This document shows, one piece after another, positions 44,986 through 58,166 of a stretch of DNA of 64,000 bases. Made by a program: the position numbers and the translations under genes. Source of the stretch: Terebella lapidaria (Eukaryota > Annelida > Polychaeta > Terebellida > Terebellidae). Below the pieces are notes generated by a model. The model saw only the letters and a list, made by a program, of their open reading frames with translations, was not told where the DNA came from and ran no database searches. Numbering within the stretch: position 1 is the stretch's first letter; the number at the start of each line of letters is the position of its first letter. The stretch covers positions 5,952,001-6,016,000 of the forward strand of contig OX424561.1 in NCBI GenBank assembly GCA_949152475.1. The letters run 5' to 3'.

Positions 44986-46418
44986 TCCCCCGAACAAAGT
45001 TCGGCGGATACTATGGATTTACGATCGTCGCGCCGCCGCTGCGTCCGCAGACACTTTCTTGTGAACACGCTGCAGCTTGCAAATATGAACCGATTTTGAT
45101 AATATTTCATATGGACATGTCTTATGGTGAGATCTGGACACCTATCGATTTTGGTTGCCATAGCAAGCAAAATAGCCGATTGGCGTAACATTTTGTGCTC
45201 AAATTAGCCTGTTTAACACACATGGGTTTTGAACGCTCTACGGGTGGGAGTTTTCAATGAATGATGATGAAATCGCACAGGCTCAATGAGAAAGACCATC
45301 ACACGAAACCTATTGTTTTTCAGAATGATCGAATAAATATTAATAAGTTTGAGAGGTTAACTTATTACGACAATTAAAATACCTACTTTGACATGTGTGA
45401 TCACTCCAATAACCTGTACTATGAAAGCAAATTGCACTGGATTCTTGTTCAGAATACAGAACTGATGTTTTTGGTGAAAAAAGAACAATATTACTGAATA
45501 AGTTAACATTGGTTTTACTAGTTAAGTCTATTATTGACCACAATAAAAATAGTTAAGACGAGAAACATTTATTATTGAGCTCAACAAGGTAAAGGTTTTG
45601 TCCAGTAGAGATTTCACAGGTGTAACCGAATAAGTTAACATTATTTTTACTAGTTAAGTCTATTATTGACCACAATAAAAATAGTTAAGACAAGAAACAT
45701 TTATTATTGAGCTCAACAAGGTAAAGCTTCTGTGCAGTAGAGATTTCATGGCTGTAGCCGAATAAGTTAACATCATTTTTACTAGTTAAGTCTATTATTG
45801 ACCTCAAGAAAAATAGTTAAGACAAGAAACATTTATTATTGAGCTCAACAATTTAAAATTTTTGTCCAGTAGAGATTTAATGGGTGTAACCGGATAAGTT
45901 AACATTATTTTTACCAGTAAAGTCAATTTTTACTTCGAATTTCAACTTGAAACCAAGTTTGGCACATATTATGAATTAAAATTTTAACTATGGTTAAAAG
46001 TTGATCTGGCTCCAATTTCGTCATCTTGAAATGTAGTTTTGGTCAATTTTTACTTTGAATTTCAACTTCGAACCAAGTTTGGCACATAGTATGAGTTGAA
46101 ATATAACTTATAGTGAAAAGTTCGATCTGGCTCCAATTTAGTCATCTCGCAACTTGGAACCAAGTTTGTCAAATATTCTGAGTTGAAATATAGCTTTAGG
46201 TGAAAACTTTTATCTGGCTGTAATTTCGTTATTTTTTTCGAACATGTCGAAATGGAAATTCGAATGCAGTGATTTTAGTGGTGATCTTGAATTCGTCCTT
46301 CAATAAGCTTGAAAGGTTTCACACTCACAATGTACATCAGCGATATATTTGGGGCAACAGGGATGATAGGGCTACGGGGGATACACCCAAGCGGTCGTAG
46401 GCGACCGGAAGCGTCTAG
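44986..46418 (+). mobile_element. non-autonomous Helitron, copy 1
   Basis: Begins TCCCCCGAACAAAGTTCGG directly after an A. It ends with the hairpin CGGTCG-TAGG-CGACCG, then GGAAGCGT and CTAG followed by T. A 5' TC, a 3' hairpin, a CTRR end and insertion between A and T are the diagnostic Helitron features. The interior holds about four units of a roughly 117-bp repeat (GTTAAGTCTATTATTGACC; 45470-45900) and about three of a 125-bp repeat (TTTCAACTTGAAACCAAGTT; 45930-46200). No Rep/helicase gene was found. It ends 290 bp before the TECPR2 start codon. Confidence 0.85.
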
Positions 46419-46700
46419 TTCAGAGCATACAAGTGTAGTGCTTTAACTGTTACAGATGGAACTTCTATAACTCTCTTGGTATTGAACATACAACTAAGTA
46501 TATAGGCCTACTCTTCAATATTAGAATCTTGGCATTGGATGCCTGAGAAACACTGAAAAACCCTACAGACCAAGAACTTCTGGCTCCCTGTTCATTTTTC
46601 TTCATGGACAATCATAAGGGCATGACAAGGAGATACAACCTTGTCGCTGGTGATGACAGAACGTCTAGTTTATCATGTATGCTTGTCATTTTCAGGAACA

Positions 46701-46715
46701 ATGAGCTATGGCTGA
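46701..46715 (+). promoter_or_regulatory. four-codon uORF overlapping the TECPR2 start
   Basis: ATG AGC TAT GGC TGA starts 7 nt before the TECPR2 ATG (46708) and overlaps it in another frame. Both ATGs have a purine at -3. It lies in the exon that begins after a splice acceptor TTTTCAG (46694-46695). It would be expected to dampen or divert initiation if that 5' UTR is used. Confidence 0.55.
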
Positions 46716-47377
46716 TCCTAAAAAAGATGAGGCGACAATCTTGAATCTGCTGGAGTTTGAACCACTGACTAAGATTCTGAATGCGGTTCCTCACAAGACT
46801 CAGCGAGGTTTATTCAAGAGTGACGTGGAATGGACTTGCATTGATGTGACGAGAGAGTTTGTGGCCATAGGCACGAACAGTAGTCATGTATGTCTGTACA
46901 ACAGAGCTAATGGACATGTACAGAAACTCAATGTTCGGGTAAGTGTATCACACAGTGCATTTCAAGTGAACGCTACAAAGTTTCGTGCATGAGAAATATC
47001 TTTCCATATGTGTAAAATATTTGATATTCACTAAAATATTATGTCGATTCATTTATTGCTGTTGTATCGTTTCGTCCAAATATATCCTATCCACAATGGT
47101 ATTTGGAAATAATCGCAGGAGAAGAGTTGCATGATTTCCTGCGTGCGGTTGATCAACAGTGTGGACTATGAAATCGCAGTGGGAACTACCATCGGACACT
47201 TGTTTGTTTTCGTTCTCCCATCCATCCTCCCTGGCAAAAGTAGTCAGGTATCAATACCATATCACAACACTGGCTTGACAATATTGCTTACGCTGAGTTG
47301 ATGAAAGGATATCTGTGCATTCATGACCAATCAATGAATCAATCAACAACCGGTCATATCAATCAAACAATCAATCG

Positions 47378-47419
<42 letters not shown>

Positions 47420-50400
47420 TAATCAATCAAATCTATCAATCTCGAATTTGTAATCATCATGGATTTGAGGTGTGTTGGGTGACAGTTACAGATGTTCCGG
47501 ATGACTGGTTTTCACCCGTCACCTATCCGGTGCTTGGAGTGGAGTCGGAACGCGATGAAGCTGTTTTCTGGGGATGAGGATGGAGTGGTCGTCTGTACAG
47601 AGATTGACTACACGGTCGTAAGTCTGCCTTCAACACTTTCTTCAATTGCTATCACATTTACTGATGAATCCATTGCTATGAAATTATTGTATCAGTGTAT
47701 TTTAGTGTATAATAATTCAGAATGACAGAGTAGTACTTATACTCAATACAAATACTGTTGTCAGAACCAGAGCAAGTCATACGTTGTGTGCAAGGAAGCA
47801 CATGGAATAGTCCAGCTGAGCTACGGTTACAGAACCCTTCTCGTCTCCACAACATTCCGCACAGTTCTGTGTAAACCAGACAGCTCAGGGAATGTGATAC
47901 AGGTCGGACAGAAAGACAGAAAAGTGTGAGTCATTCACCAATCTCACCACACATTCATCAGAGTCTGATCACTAATTTTCACTTTAGATGTTATATTGTA
48001 CCAGTTAATGTATTTCCATATTTCCTCAGGCTGGGAACCTACGGGGCGGTGCTGGTACCTGGCTCCCGAAATTCGGAGGACGTGACCTTGTATGCTTCTC
48101 GTCCCGGCCTGCGACTGTGGAAGGCGCGACTAGACGGCTCCGTTCAGGCGACATACATATTCAAGGACCTGATCACTGCGCGCCACCACAACCTGTCCCT
48201 ACTCCCGGACACGTGCCAGGGACTGGTGCCTTCCTACCTCACCGAGTGCCAGTTCGGGCGAGTTCTACGCTATCAGGACAGCTGTGTTGTGACCTTCCAT
48301 GAGAACGAGTTGTATGTGGTGGACATGGATCACGGAATTTTTCGTAGCTATCACACAAGTCTCGGTCGAATCGTGGAAGTTGCTGTGTGTGGTGACGAGT
48401 TGTTTGTTCTCCGTCAAGTGACCGGCCGACCACTTCTGCGACTTGCCTACAGTCCTGAAACACAGACTCCTACAGGTAGCAATGGTATAGGTATATTTAT
48501 ATGATATAAATAACATGATATAAGTGTTTGAAAATAATCCTCAAACTGAAATTATCTCCTACATGTAACTGGATGGTCCAAATTGATAGAACACCTTATG
48601 ACAAATGTATTATGATATGGCTTCAAATTTTTTCCCTTCTGTGTAGTGCCTGCGATACCTTCCAGCTTACCTTTGAGCCCCTCAGAATCTTCAGTTACAA
48701 GCCCCACAGACCTGAGACCCTCCGAGACTTCCCCAGTACAAGTGCTCACGGACACCGCGTCCAAAATGTCGCTCAGTTTTGTGGGAGCCATGAAAGGTGT
48801 TGGTGAGAAAATACAGTCCGTGTCTCAGGGCACAAAAAACAGTGTCAGAAAGATTGCGCCCTGGAATACGTCGCCAAGTGGACCGGAAAGCAGTGCATTG
48901 ATCAAAAGCACGGAAAGTTCTTCAAGTTCCGTCGAGAGCGGACGTGAGATGAGTCCATCGTTTGTTCCCTCGCCACCAGACAGCTCATCACCCACAGATA
49001 AAAAATCATATACAGGTGACTACCCTCACACAAAGGAGCATTCCAGGAAGGCGGGGAATGATGTACCCCCCATTGTCAAACTGGAGGGAGACAAGCTGAC
49101 TGTGATAAAAATAGAGGCGCAAGCTGGCAAGTCTTCACCGCAGAACACATCCGCTGACAAATCTGACATGAGTCAGGGACATCACAGAGACTTTGACGCC
49201 GTTGGGAGACAGGAATTCGAAGAAGTGGTCTACTTCAGGAAACCCAAAAAGAACAAGAAAAAGCAGACAGGTACATGTATATTGAATTTCTTAAAGCCTA
49301 GAGTAATAAATGGTCTTTCTGTGTTTTGCAATTTTGATCTTTTCTTCTGGGACGATATGTAACTTGTAACATGTAACAAACTTAAACACCAAAACAAACT
49401 TGATAGTACACACAGACATGAGCACTGACAACTTCCATGATGTCTTTGATATTTGTCTTTTGTCAGACACAGATACAGCAGATGACACCTCAAGTGAACA
49501 CAGTCCAAGATCTTCTCCTCGGGACTTGGTTGCCATGGAGACAGCACCTAGCCCTAATGTAAACTCCAGACTAGGCTCGGAGAGCGCTAAGCCTTGTGTT
49601 CTAGCAGAAAGACAATCTGGTGGCCAGAGTCAAACACTGGAAGACAAAGCAGGTGATGATCTTGGCTTAGACATAAATAAACTGAGGGGTGAGGAGTCCA
49701 ATATTTTGGATACCCTTTTGGACAAATGTGATAGTTGTGATGCCACATTAGAACAGGTAATCGGAAAGGATGACAATGAACCGCCATGTGGACTTACTCA
49801 ACAAACTACCAACCAAGATACTGCAGAATTACAGCTTGAAACCTGCATGGCACAAGTAGAACAAGTTTCACCACAAGTGAAGGCCGAGACCCAATCGCTA
49901 CCAACAGAGACCACACATGAATCAATAGTACATCCACAGGTTCAAACAAGTGCTTCAGACTCCCGTACTCAGGAGTCAACTCCAGAATTGTCCAGGACTG
50001 TGACGCCTCTCAAGATCGACAGTAACTCGGATGTTGTTGCTCCTCTCCCTGATATTAAGTCACCAAGGACTCCACTTTCCCCAAGCAAGTCCACAGAGAG
50101 CGAATCCGAGGACATCTACACAAGGTACGGCCAGCACTTCCCTCACAGCAGTACTCAAGGCTCGCTTGACTCAGAGCAGGATATACAAGGTGCAGTAGAG
50201 CAGCAAAATGCTGAGAATGCGGACGTGAAAGCCACGCTTGCCTTGGAGGAGTCTCCTTCAAGGGCTCAGCTGGCAGACAGTTGGATGACCTTCTCTGCTC
50301 CGTCCCAAGTCCAGTACCTGTGTCTCACCAACCGCCACATCTGGGTCTCCGACAAGTGGCACAAAGTCCGCTACAGTTCATTGACTGGTGGTGCCCTCAA

Positions 50401-53400
50401 GTGGACAGAAGTGGCAGAGCACGCCAAACTCATGGCAGTGTCGCCGTCTGGTGGAATCGTGTGGAGACTTCACAAGGGTCACATCTTCGTGGCCCTCCAA
50501 GTCAGCTCAGCCGAACCCGCAGGCAAATCCTCGGTCAATATCGCTAAAGATGTGACGTACATCGCGGTAGATGACACATCGGCATGGTATGTCACAATAG
50601 TGAATCAGAGGATCCTAGCCGTTTTATCGAAAAAGCTACAACATAATAAAATTAACTGCCTTTCTGCGATACACAGGAGTGGTAGTGATGTAATTGTATC
50701 CCCCGAACAAAGTTCGGCGGATACTATGGATTTGGCTTCGTCGTCCGCGTCCGTGTCCGCGTCCGCGTCCGCAGAGATTTTCTTGTGAACGCGCTACAGG
50801 CTGCAATTCTCACCCGATCACCATTATTTTTTGCAGGCACATATATAATGGTAAGATCCCGACACCAATCGATTTTGGTTGCCGTGGCAACTGAATTGGT
50901 CGTTTGGGGACACATTTTGCATTGAAAACAGCCTGTTTGAGACACATGGCTTGTGAACGCGCTACAGGCCGCAATTCTCACCCGATCACCATTATTTTTT
51001 GCAGGCACATATATTATGGTAAGATCCCGACACCAATCGATTTTGGTTGCCGTGGCAACTGAATTGGTCGTTTGGGAACACATTTTGCATTGAAAATAGC
51101 CTGTTTGAGACACATGGCTTGTGAACGCTCTACAGATGGCAATTTTTGACGAATCTCGATAATATTTGGAAGTGTTGTTGGGAAGGGCTGTCACACGAAA
51201 CCAATCGTTTTTTAGAATGATCATGTAAATATTAATATGTTAACAGCCTAACTTATTACAGAATTTTGAAATATCCATTTTGACATGTACGATCATTCCA
51301 ATATCCTGTACAATGGAAGGTAATGACACTGGTTTCTTGTTCAGAATGGAGAACTGAAGTTTTCAGTGAAAACAGGACAATATTACTGAATAAGTTAACA
51401 TTAGTTTTACTAGTTAAGTCTATTATTGTCTACAATAAAAATAGTTAAGACGAGAAACGTTTATTATTAAGCTCAACAAGGTAAAGGTTTTGTCCAGTAC
51501 AGATTTCATGGGTGTAACTGAATAAGTTAACATTATTTTTAATAGTTAAGTCTATTATTGACCACAATAAAAAATAGTTAAGACAAGAAATATTTATTAT
51601 TAACCTCAACAAGGTAAATGTTTTGTCCAGTACAAATTTCATTGGTGTAACCGAATAAGTTAACATTATTTTTACTAGTTAGGTCTATTATTGACCACAA
51701 TAAAAATAGTTAAGTCTATTATTGACCACAATAAAAATAGTTAAGATGAGAAATATTTATTATTAAGCTCAACAAGGTGAAAGTATGTCCAGTACAGATT
51801 TCATGGGTGTACTGAATAAGTTAACATTATTTTTACTAGTTTAGTCTATTATTGACCACAATAAAAATAGTTAAGACAAGAAATATTTATTATTGGGCTC
51901 AACAAGGTAAAGATTCTGTCCAGTAGACATTTTATGTCTGTAACCAAATAAGTTAACATTTTTTTTGCTAGTTAAGTCTATTATTGACCTCAATAAAAAT
52001 AGTTAAGATGAGAAACAATTATTATTGCGTTCAACAAGGTTAAGATTTTGTCCGGTAGAAATTTCTGGGAGTAACCGAATAAGTTAACTTTATTTTTACA
52101 TGTTAAGTCTATTATTGACCACAATGAAAATAGTTAAGACAAGAAATATTTATTTTATGGGCTCAACAAGGTGAAGGCTTTGTCCAGTAGAGATTTTATG
52201 GCTGTGATCAAATAAGTTAACATTATTTTTTTGCTAGTTAAGTCTATTATTGATCACAATAGCTTTTTATGAAAACATTGATCAACTTTTACTTTGAATT
52301 TCAACTTGAGACCATGTTTGGCACAAATTATGAGTTAAAATATAACTTATGGTGAAAAATTCGATCTGGCTCCAATTTCGTCATCTTGAAATGCAGTTTT
52401 GGTCAACTTTTACTTTGAATTACAACTTGAAAGCATGTTTGGCACATATTATAAGTCGAAATATAACTTATGGTGAAAAGTTCGATCTGGCTCCATTTTC
52501 GTCATCTTGAAATGCAGTTTTGGTCAATTTTTAGTTTGAATTTCAACTTGAAACCAAGTTTGGCACATATTATGAGTTAAAATATAGCTTATGATGAAAA
52601 GTTCAATCTGGCTCCAATTTCTTCATCTTGAAATGCAGTTTTGGTAAACTTTTAGCTTGAATTTCAACTTGAAACCAAATTTGGCACATATTATGAGTTA
52701 AAATATAACTTATGACGAAAAGTTCTATCTGGCTCCAATTTCATCATCTTGAAATGCAGTTTTGGTCAACTTTTACTTTGAATTTCAACTTGAAACCATG
52801 TTTGGCACATACATGTATTATGAGTCGAAATATAACTTATGGTGAGAAGTTCAATCTGGCTCCAATTTCGTCATCTTGAAATGCATTTTTGGTCAAATTT
52901 TACTTTGAATTTCAACTTGGAACCAAGTTTGTCAAATATTCAGAGTTGAAATATAAATAGGTGAAAAGATTGATCTATCTGTATTTTCGTTATTCTATCA
53001 AACATGTCGAATGGAAATTCATATAAAGAGATTTCAGTGGTGATTTTGAATTCGACCTTCAATAACCTCGGAAAATCAGTGCAGCAATTTTGGTGGGGAA
53101 AAGAAAACAGTTGTGACTTGAGATTTAACATTTCTCTGGTAATCTTTTTTAGCCCTTGCTCTAGTTTTTCACACTTGACAGTGATATATTTGGGGCAACA
53201 GAGATGATAGGGCTACGGGGGTACACCCAAGCGGTCGTAGGCGACCGGAAGCGTCTAGTTTTTTAGGGACTTTGATGATGTTTGAACCTGTTCTCTGTTT
53301 GCAATATGCATGACTGATTGACTCAGGTACTTGAAGACCAGTGGAGAGGTGGCCATGCACAAGGGCTTGAGTCGGAGTGTGCCCCACAGCAGCGTTGTCA

Positions 53401-56400
53401 AGGTTACATGTCCGTACCAGTTGGTAGAGATAGCATGTCGGCAGGGGGTCGTGTGGGCGTTGACGTCGGAGAGAGCCATCATCGTCCGAGACGGAATCAC
53501 GGAGAGTCGTCAAGAGGGACTAGACTGGAGGCATCTACATGGGTCAGGAACCCTACAGTTCTTTCAGTTCACCTAACAGTTGTTGTGCTAAGTGTTAAAT
53601 ACAGCTATTGAATGCTTGAGCAGTTGAATAAAAACCTGTTGTATACTGATATATGTTTTCCTCATATCGTTACATTTTCGTCATGCACAGTTTGTTGAAT
53701 AATTGTGCTGTTTGTATTTTGGTCCTATTACAGGGATGGGTCTGGACTGCTGGTGTCCAGTTTTGCCCTTGGTGACCGAGAGACTGCATGGGTGTTGGAT
53801 GTCACTGGCCATGTATGGTTCACCACTGGTGTCAGCATTCGCAATCCTTGTGGAGAAGGACATTGGTGGCAGGTAAGTTCTGCTGTAATTTGCTAAGCCT
53901 GGCGGTCTGAATAAATATTGTAGCATTCTGTGGGGTCAAATGGGTAGGTAATGTCCAAATGAGATGACGAATACATACTATATGCTGGAAATACATTTAG
54001 TGATATGACAGTCATAGGAATCTCTCTCCCTGGCAGGTTTCGATGAGTGAGTATCTGATGCAGGACTCCCGAGCATCTGCTACACTACAGGCCCTCTGGG
54101 ACGTCTCACACAACCTCGGCAAGAAACTCGTTCCACACGAGACGGGTGGGTGTATCGACGTCAGTAACCAGGGAGTCTGGATGTGTCAAGGTCACCGAGA
54201 AGTCATCCACGCTTGCCGCAGCAACATGCTAGGTATTTACATGTATAAGAAGTCTTACGTATGCACTTGATTTATTACGACATAAACTTCCAGTGTGAAT
54301 TATTCTGTGAGATATCTACATCCGGTCTTTTAAAAAACAACATTGTTCATTGGATTTTAAAATAAAATTATATTTTGGCCAGAAGTACCAGTATCCAATC
54401 CATGCTAGGAATAGATTTGATCTAATATCACGGTACATGTTTACATGTTAGACACCACACTCTGTCATGTATTGGTGTGTTTACACGACCAGGACACCGC
54501 TGGGAGAATGTGATTCTGAGTGGAATGTTATCCTCCACCAGGTGGCACCATGTGTCAGCGACGGCTGTACAGGAGGATGAAGGTACCAAAATATGTCTTT
54601 ACTGTTACCATGGTTACAGCATGTAATAATTGTTTCTGAAGATATTGCATCAATATCGGCATATCCTTCAACAGTGTTTCTTTCTGTTGAAAGTGTGCTG
54701 CATATTAAAGTGTAACCTTATTTCATTGTCTTATGCAAAGCAGCTACCTTTAGTAAGATATATGTAGGGTATATGTTATATTGATAATTGTTCATAAAAA
54801 AAATGTAGGGATGCAGAAAATGTTAGACGTTTTTCCTCCTGCAGGTATGATTTGGGCACAGCAGAGCAACGGCTCATTCTTCTGTTTTCCGCCGGGGTTC
54901 AAGCATGCCCGCGTGTTGGAGGTGGCTCCCCCTGTGGCTGCCTTGGGGAGTAACACGGTGGCGGCCACCAGCGAGGCACTCTGGGTGCTGCAGACTGACG
55001 GCAGTGTGTACATCCGTGGCGGCATGGGACCACACTGCCCTCAGGGCATCAAGTGGGTCAAACTCAACATCATGCAACTTGGTAAGTTTAATACATAGCA
55101 GTCACGCATTGACTGATGTTTTGTGCATTTGCATTCTTTGATACGATGCTTCTGTTCAGTTGCTCTTACACTATGGAATGTTGTCAATTTGGAAGCCCAA
55201 CTACAAGTTTATTCATATTCACTCTTGACTAATACCTCAATAGACAATATATTGTGGGTTAGAGTTGTCTCTTCATATATGATTCTATGCTGTGCTCTGC
55301 TGCAGGAGAATGTGTGTTCAGTCACCTGTGTCTGGGGACAGAGAACGTTTGGTCGGTGGACAACGCAGGTCAGGTTTACATGCGGATCGGCATCCAGGCT
55401 CCGACATCAGCCCATCTCAGTCCCGCCTGGGTCCCGGTCGACGGCTGCCCAAAGGAATCCAGTGCTAAGTTTGTCAAAGTCTATGTGGGCCCGGACGACA
55501 AAATGGTCAGAGTTTGTTGTGTGCTTTTATAGTAAAATTAGAAGAATTCCAATTAAGTTGTAGTATTGTATGTTGCGATGTGTATTACTGTGAACAATGG
55601 TTAATAGTGGACTGAAATGTGAAAGATTACTGTTGTTAATCAGGTTTGGGCACTGGATAACAAGATGAATGTTTACGTGAGAAAGGGCATCACAGACACA
55701 CTTCCAGTCGGCAGCTATTGGAGCTATGTCTCTGGTCAGTTAATATATTGTTGTTTGAATGTTTAGTGCTTCAATTCTCACATTTCATCATGAAGAATGA
55801 TATTGGCCATACACCTAACCTTTGAAAACACACTGAAGGATGATATAAGCCCCAGTGACACCTAATCTAAAGTGGTTTGAGTACTGTAAAACGATTAATT
55901 TTGGTGTAAGATTTATTTAGCGGGTTTGGCGTTAGGGAAAAAACTGCAAAATTAGATTGTCCGCCGAATTAACTACATAATGTTAAGAAATATAATTATG
56001 GGGTTTTGAAACTGCCAAATAACGTGGGACTCACAACCGTCAAATTTAATGGCCACCAAAATTAGTCTTTTTACAGTACCGGTATCTCTCATAAGACCAA
56101 ACAGATGGATGGCTGTTTTCCAATAAAGGATTGTTCTGATTACATGCAATGTCCCAATATTCGCAGGCACACCTGCCTTGAGCCTCTGTGTCAGCAACAA
56201 GATGGTTTATGCATTGAACCAGTCAGGAGAACTACTTGTGCGTCATGGGATAGATCCGGACAACACGGACGGCTACTACTGGAAGAAGATCCCTGGGGTC
56301 TTTAGTGCAATATCAGGTCTGTACGAGTCACGCCACCTGAATGTTGACTCATTTCATGAATATTGATGTATATCAACATTCATGAAACTCCAGTAGAAGA

Positions 56401-56931
56401 AAGACTGCCTGTGTAAAAAGGGAATTCAAGATGAACAGCATGTTTTACTCTTCTGCAGCTTAACTGCATATATCAGAACTGAATTTGATATTCATTGTAC
56501 TAGCTTAAAAGACCTTTTCGATTATGGTGATCTGTGTCGATTGATGAACTATTGCCATCGTGTATTGTCGTTTTACAGGACATAACCCAGTTTTCATTGC
56601 ATGTATTAGTGCATACGAGTATATATATATATATCAGAATGTTTACTGTCTTCTCACCCATATACATGTTTGATGATTCAATGATCTTTTTATACTGCAC
56701 TCATGAATGTTTACATTGTTATGTCAATAAAACTACTACTACTACTACTATATAAGCTATGTATCTTGGCATACATCCCCAGTGACGGCCGAGGATGAGT
56801 TATGGGCGATTGACGGAGACGACCTGCTTCACAAGCGACACGTTCACTGTCTGCAGCGGCAGCGCACCGAGTGCGTAGTACAGGCTGCATCCACCAGAGG
56901 CAGCACTGAAGAGGACTGGGAGCTTCTCTGA
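46708..56931 (+). CDS. TECPR2: TECPR2 orthologue (WD40 / tectonin beta-propeller protein)
   Basis: Coding exons: 46708-46938, 47119-47247, 47492-47617, 47765-47925, 48030-48475, 48647-49270, 49467-50586, 53327-53542, 53734-53872, 54037-54232, 54493-54582, 54845-55081, 55306-55505, 55644-55734, 56167-56316, 56783-56931. All junctions are in phase; 4305 nt encode 1434 aa, close to the human length of about 1411. The N-terminal WD40 part has LEWSRNAMKLFSGD and DVTLYASRPGLRLWKA. A Ser/Thr-rich acidic linker with a KKNKKKQ basic patch and SEDIYTRYG follows. The C-terminal half carries tectonin repeats (VWALTSERAIIVRDGI, AWVLDVTGHVWFTTGV, VWSVDNAGQVYMRIG, YYWKKIPG). It ends EEDWELL, a W-x-x-L LIR-type motif in acidic context. 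TECPR2 is an Atg8/LC3-binding factor in autophagy and ER-exit/lysosomal trafficking in mammals. Intron 7 contains a 2.56-kb Helitron. A 5' acceptor at 46695 implies an upstream non-coding exon. Confidence 0.96.
47372..47430. repeat. (AATC)n microsatellite in TECPR2 intron 2
   Basis: About a dozen near-perfect tandem AATC tetranucleotides, preceded by looser copies from about 47330. Confidence 0.9.
50699..53258 (+). mobile_element. non-autonomous Helitron, copy 2, in TECPR2 intron 7
   Basis: Same ends as the 44986 copy: TCCCCCGAACAAAGTTCGG after an A, a GTCCGC-rich tract, and a 3' hairpin then GCGTCTAG followed by T. It is 2560 bp against 1433 bp because its internal satellites are longer. 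It contains two copies of an about 160-bp block (50785-51120), about eight units of the 117-bp repeat (51380-52260) and about six of the 125-bp repeat (52280-52990). It lies between TECPR2 splice sites 50587 and 53326 in the sense orientation. Confidence 0.87.
51380..52990. repeat. two satellite arrays inside Helitron copy 2
   Basis: The first array has a unit containing AATAAGTTAACATTATTTTT and GTTAAGTCTATTATTGACC. The second has a unit containing GATCTGGCTCCAATTTCGTC and TTGAAATGCAGTTTTGGTCA. Both are shared with Helitron copy 1 but with different copy numbers. Confidence 0.88.
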
Positions 56932-58160
56932 AAGCCAGCGATCATCTGAATTTTGAACTTTTGGGGTTGGGTCTACAGTTCTGTTCTCCTCATAATACTT
57001 TGTATAGAAATGCGATTGAGGCTTTGCATAAGTACCTGTTACAAGTTATTTGCAATCATTCACATATTTTGTATGAATTGTGTCTTTGATGACAAATTGC
57101 TGCAACTGTTCAGAAATTACCATGTTTGTTATAGAAGTACATTATAAATATTAGTTTCAAATGGGTTAAAATTATAATCCTTTGTTCCATGGATGGTAAG
57201 CAACTGCAGCAATGTCATTTGCATTTACCACTGAAGTTATTTCATGACTAGCTACTATAAGTTCGATTACATTCTGTATTTCGCAAGTTTTATGGTGAAA
57301 GCCATAAATGGGGTACCTGCAGGTGCCATGTGCTTTTGGGGCTATGAAACAGTCTATTATGCCCAAGAAGTACAAAAAACGTCATGTCCATTGTCCGCAT
57401 TATGCAAAAACAAACAAGCAAAAATTTAATGTAACATCATTACGTTTTTGTACGTATATGGCACAGTAGACTGTTCCTATGGTTTATCTATACCCGAATT
57501 ACATGGTGGCGATCCTGGTGGCAAACAGGAACCTCATTGTGGTGCATTTACATCTTTTAAATGTATAATGTGAGCGTACATTATTTTTAGTCAGTGTTAG
57601 AGCATTTATGAGGGTGATACTGTCTGTTACCATGGTAACAAATCAGTGTACAGACTGTGGGGCTAGAGTTCAGGGTGGCACATTAGACCAGGGCTGGTGC
57701 AGCAAAGTTATTTTCTGTGGGCTATTTTGTAATGAATGAGCTATCTGTATAGCTTAATGTTTACTCTAGATTATATATGTATGTTGTGTTTTAAAAACAG
57801 TCACTACGACTCACCTACATCTTGGGATATTGTGTACAGAATGTGTACAGTACCATGTAGGATTATGATGAGCTTTCAAGAATATTTTTGCTTTTAGTTC
57901 AATTTGTGATTATGTGAAACATGCTGAATCGACCATGTTTTTGTGTGTTTTGATTGTAAAGTAAGCGTGGATCTACTGCATAATGCATTCCATTCCTTTA
58001 ATATATTAACATGCAACATTTACTAACTGAGGGCTTTGTATGCCGTGCGTGGTGCTGCTGCTATGTGTATTTAGATGGAATTATTGTATCAAAACAAATC
58101 CATCGCTATGGTGGATATCTAACGCAACTATGGGAATAAACTGCACAAACCATGTTTTTG
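56932..58160. other. TECPR2 3' UTR and spacer
   Basis: No additional exon was found. The proximal part is likely the 3' UTR; the distal part is plain AT-rich sequence up to a Helentron-like fragment. Confidence 0.45.
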
Positions 58161-58166
58161 TTTTTA

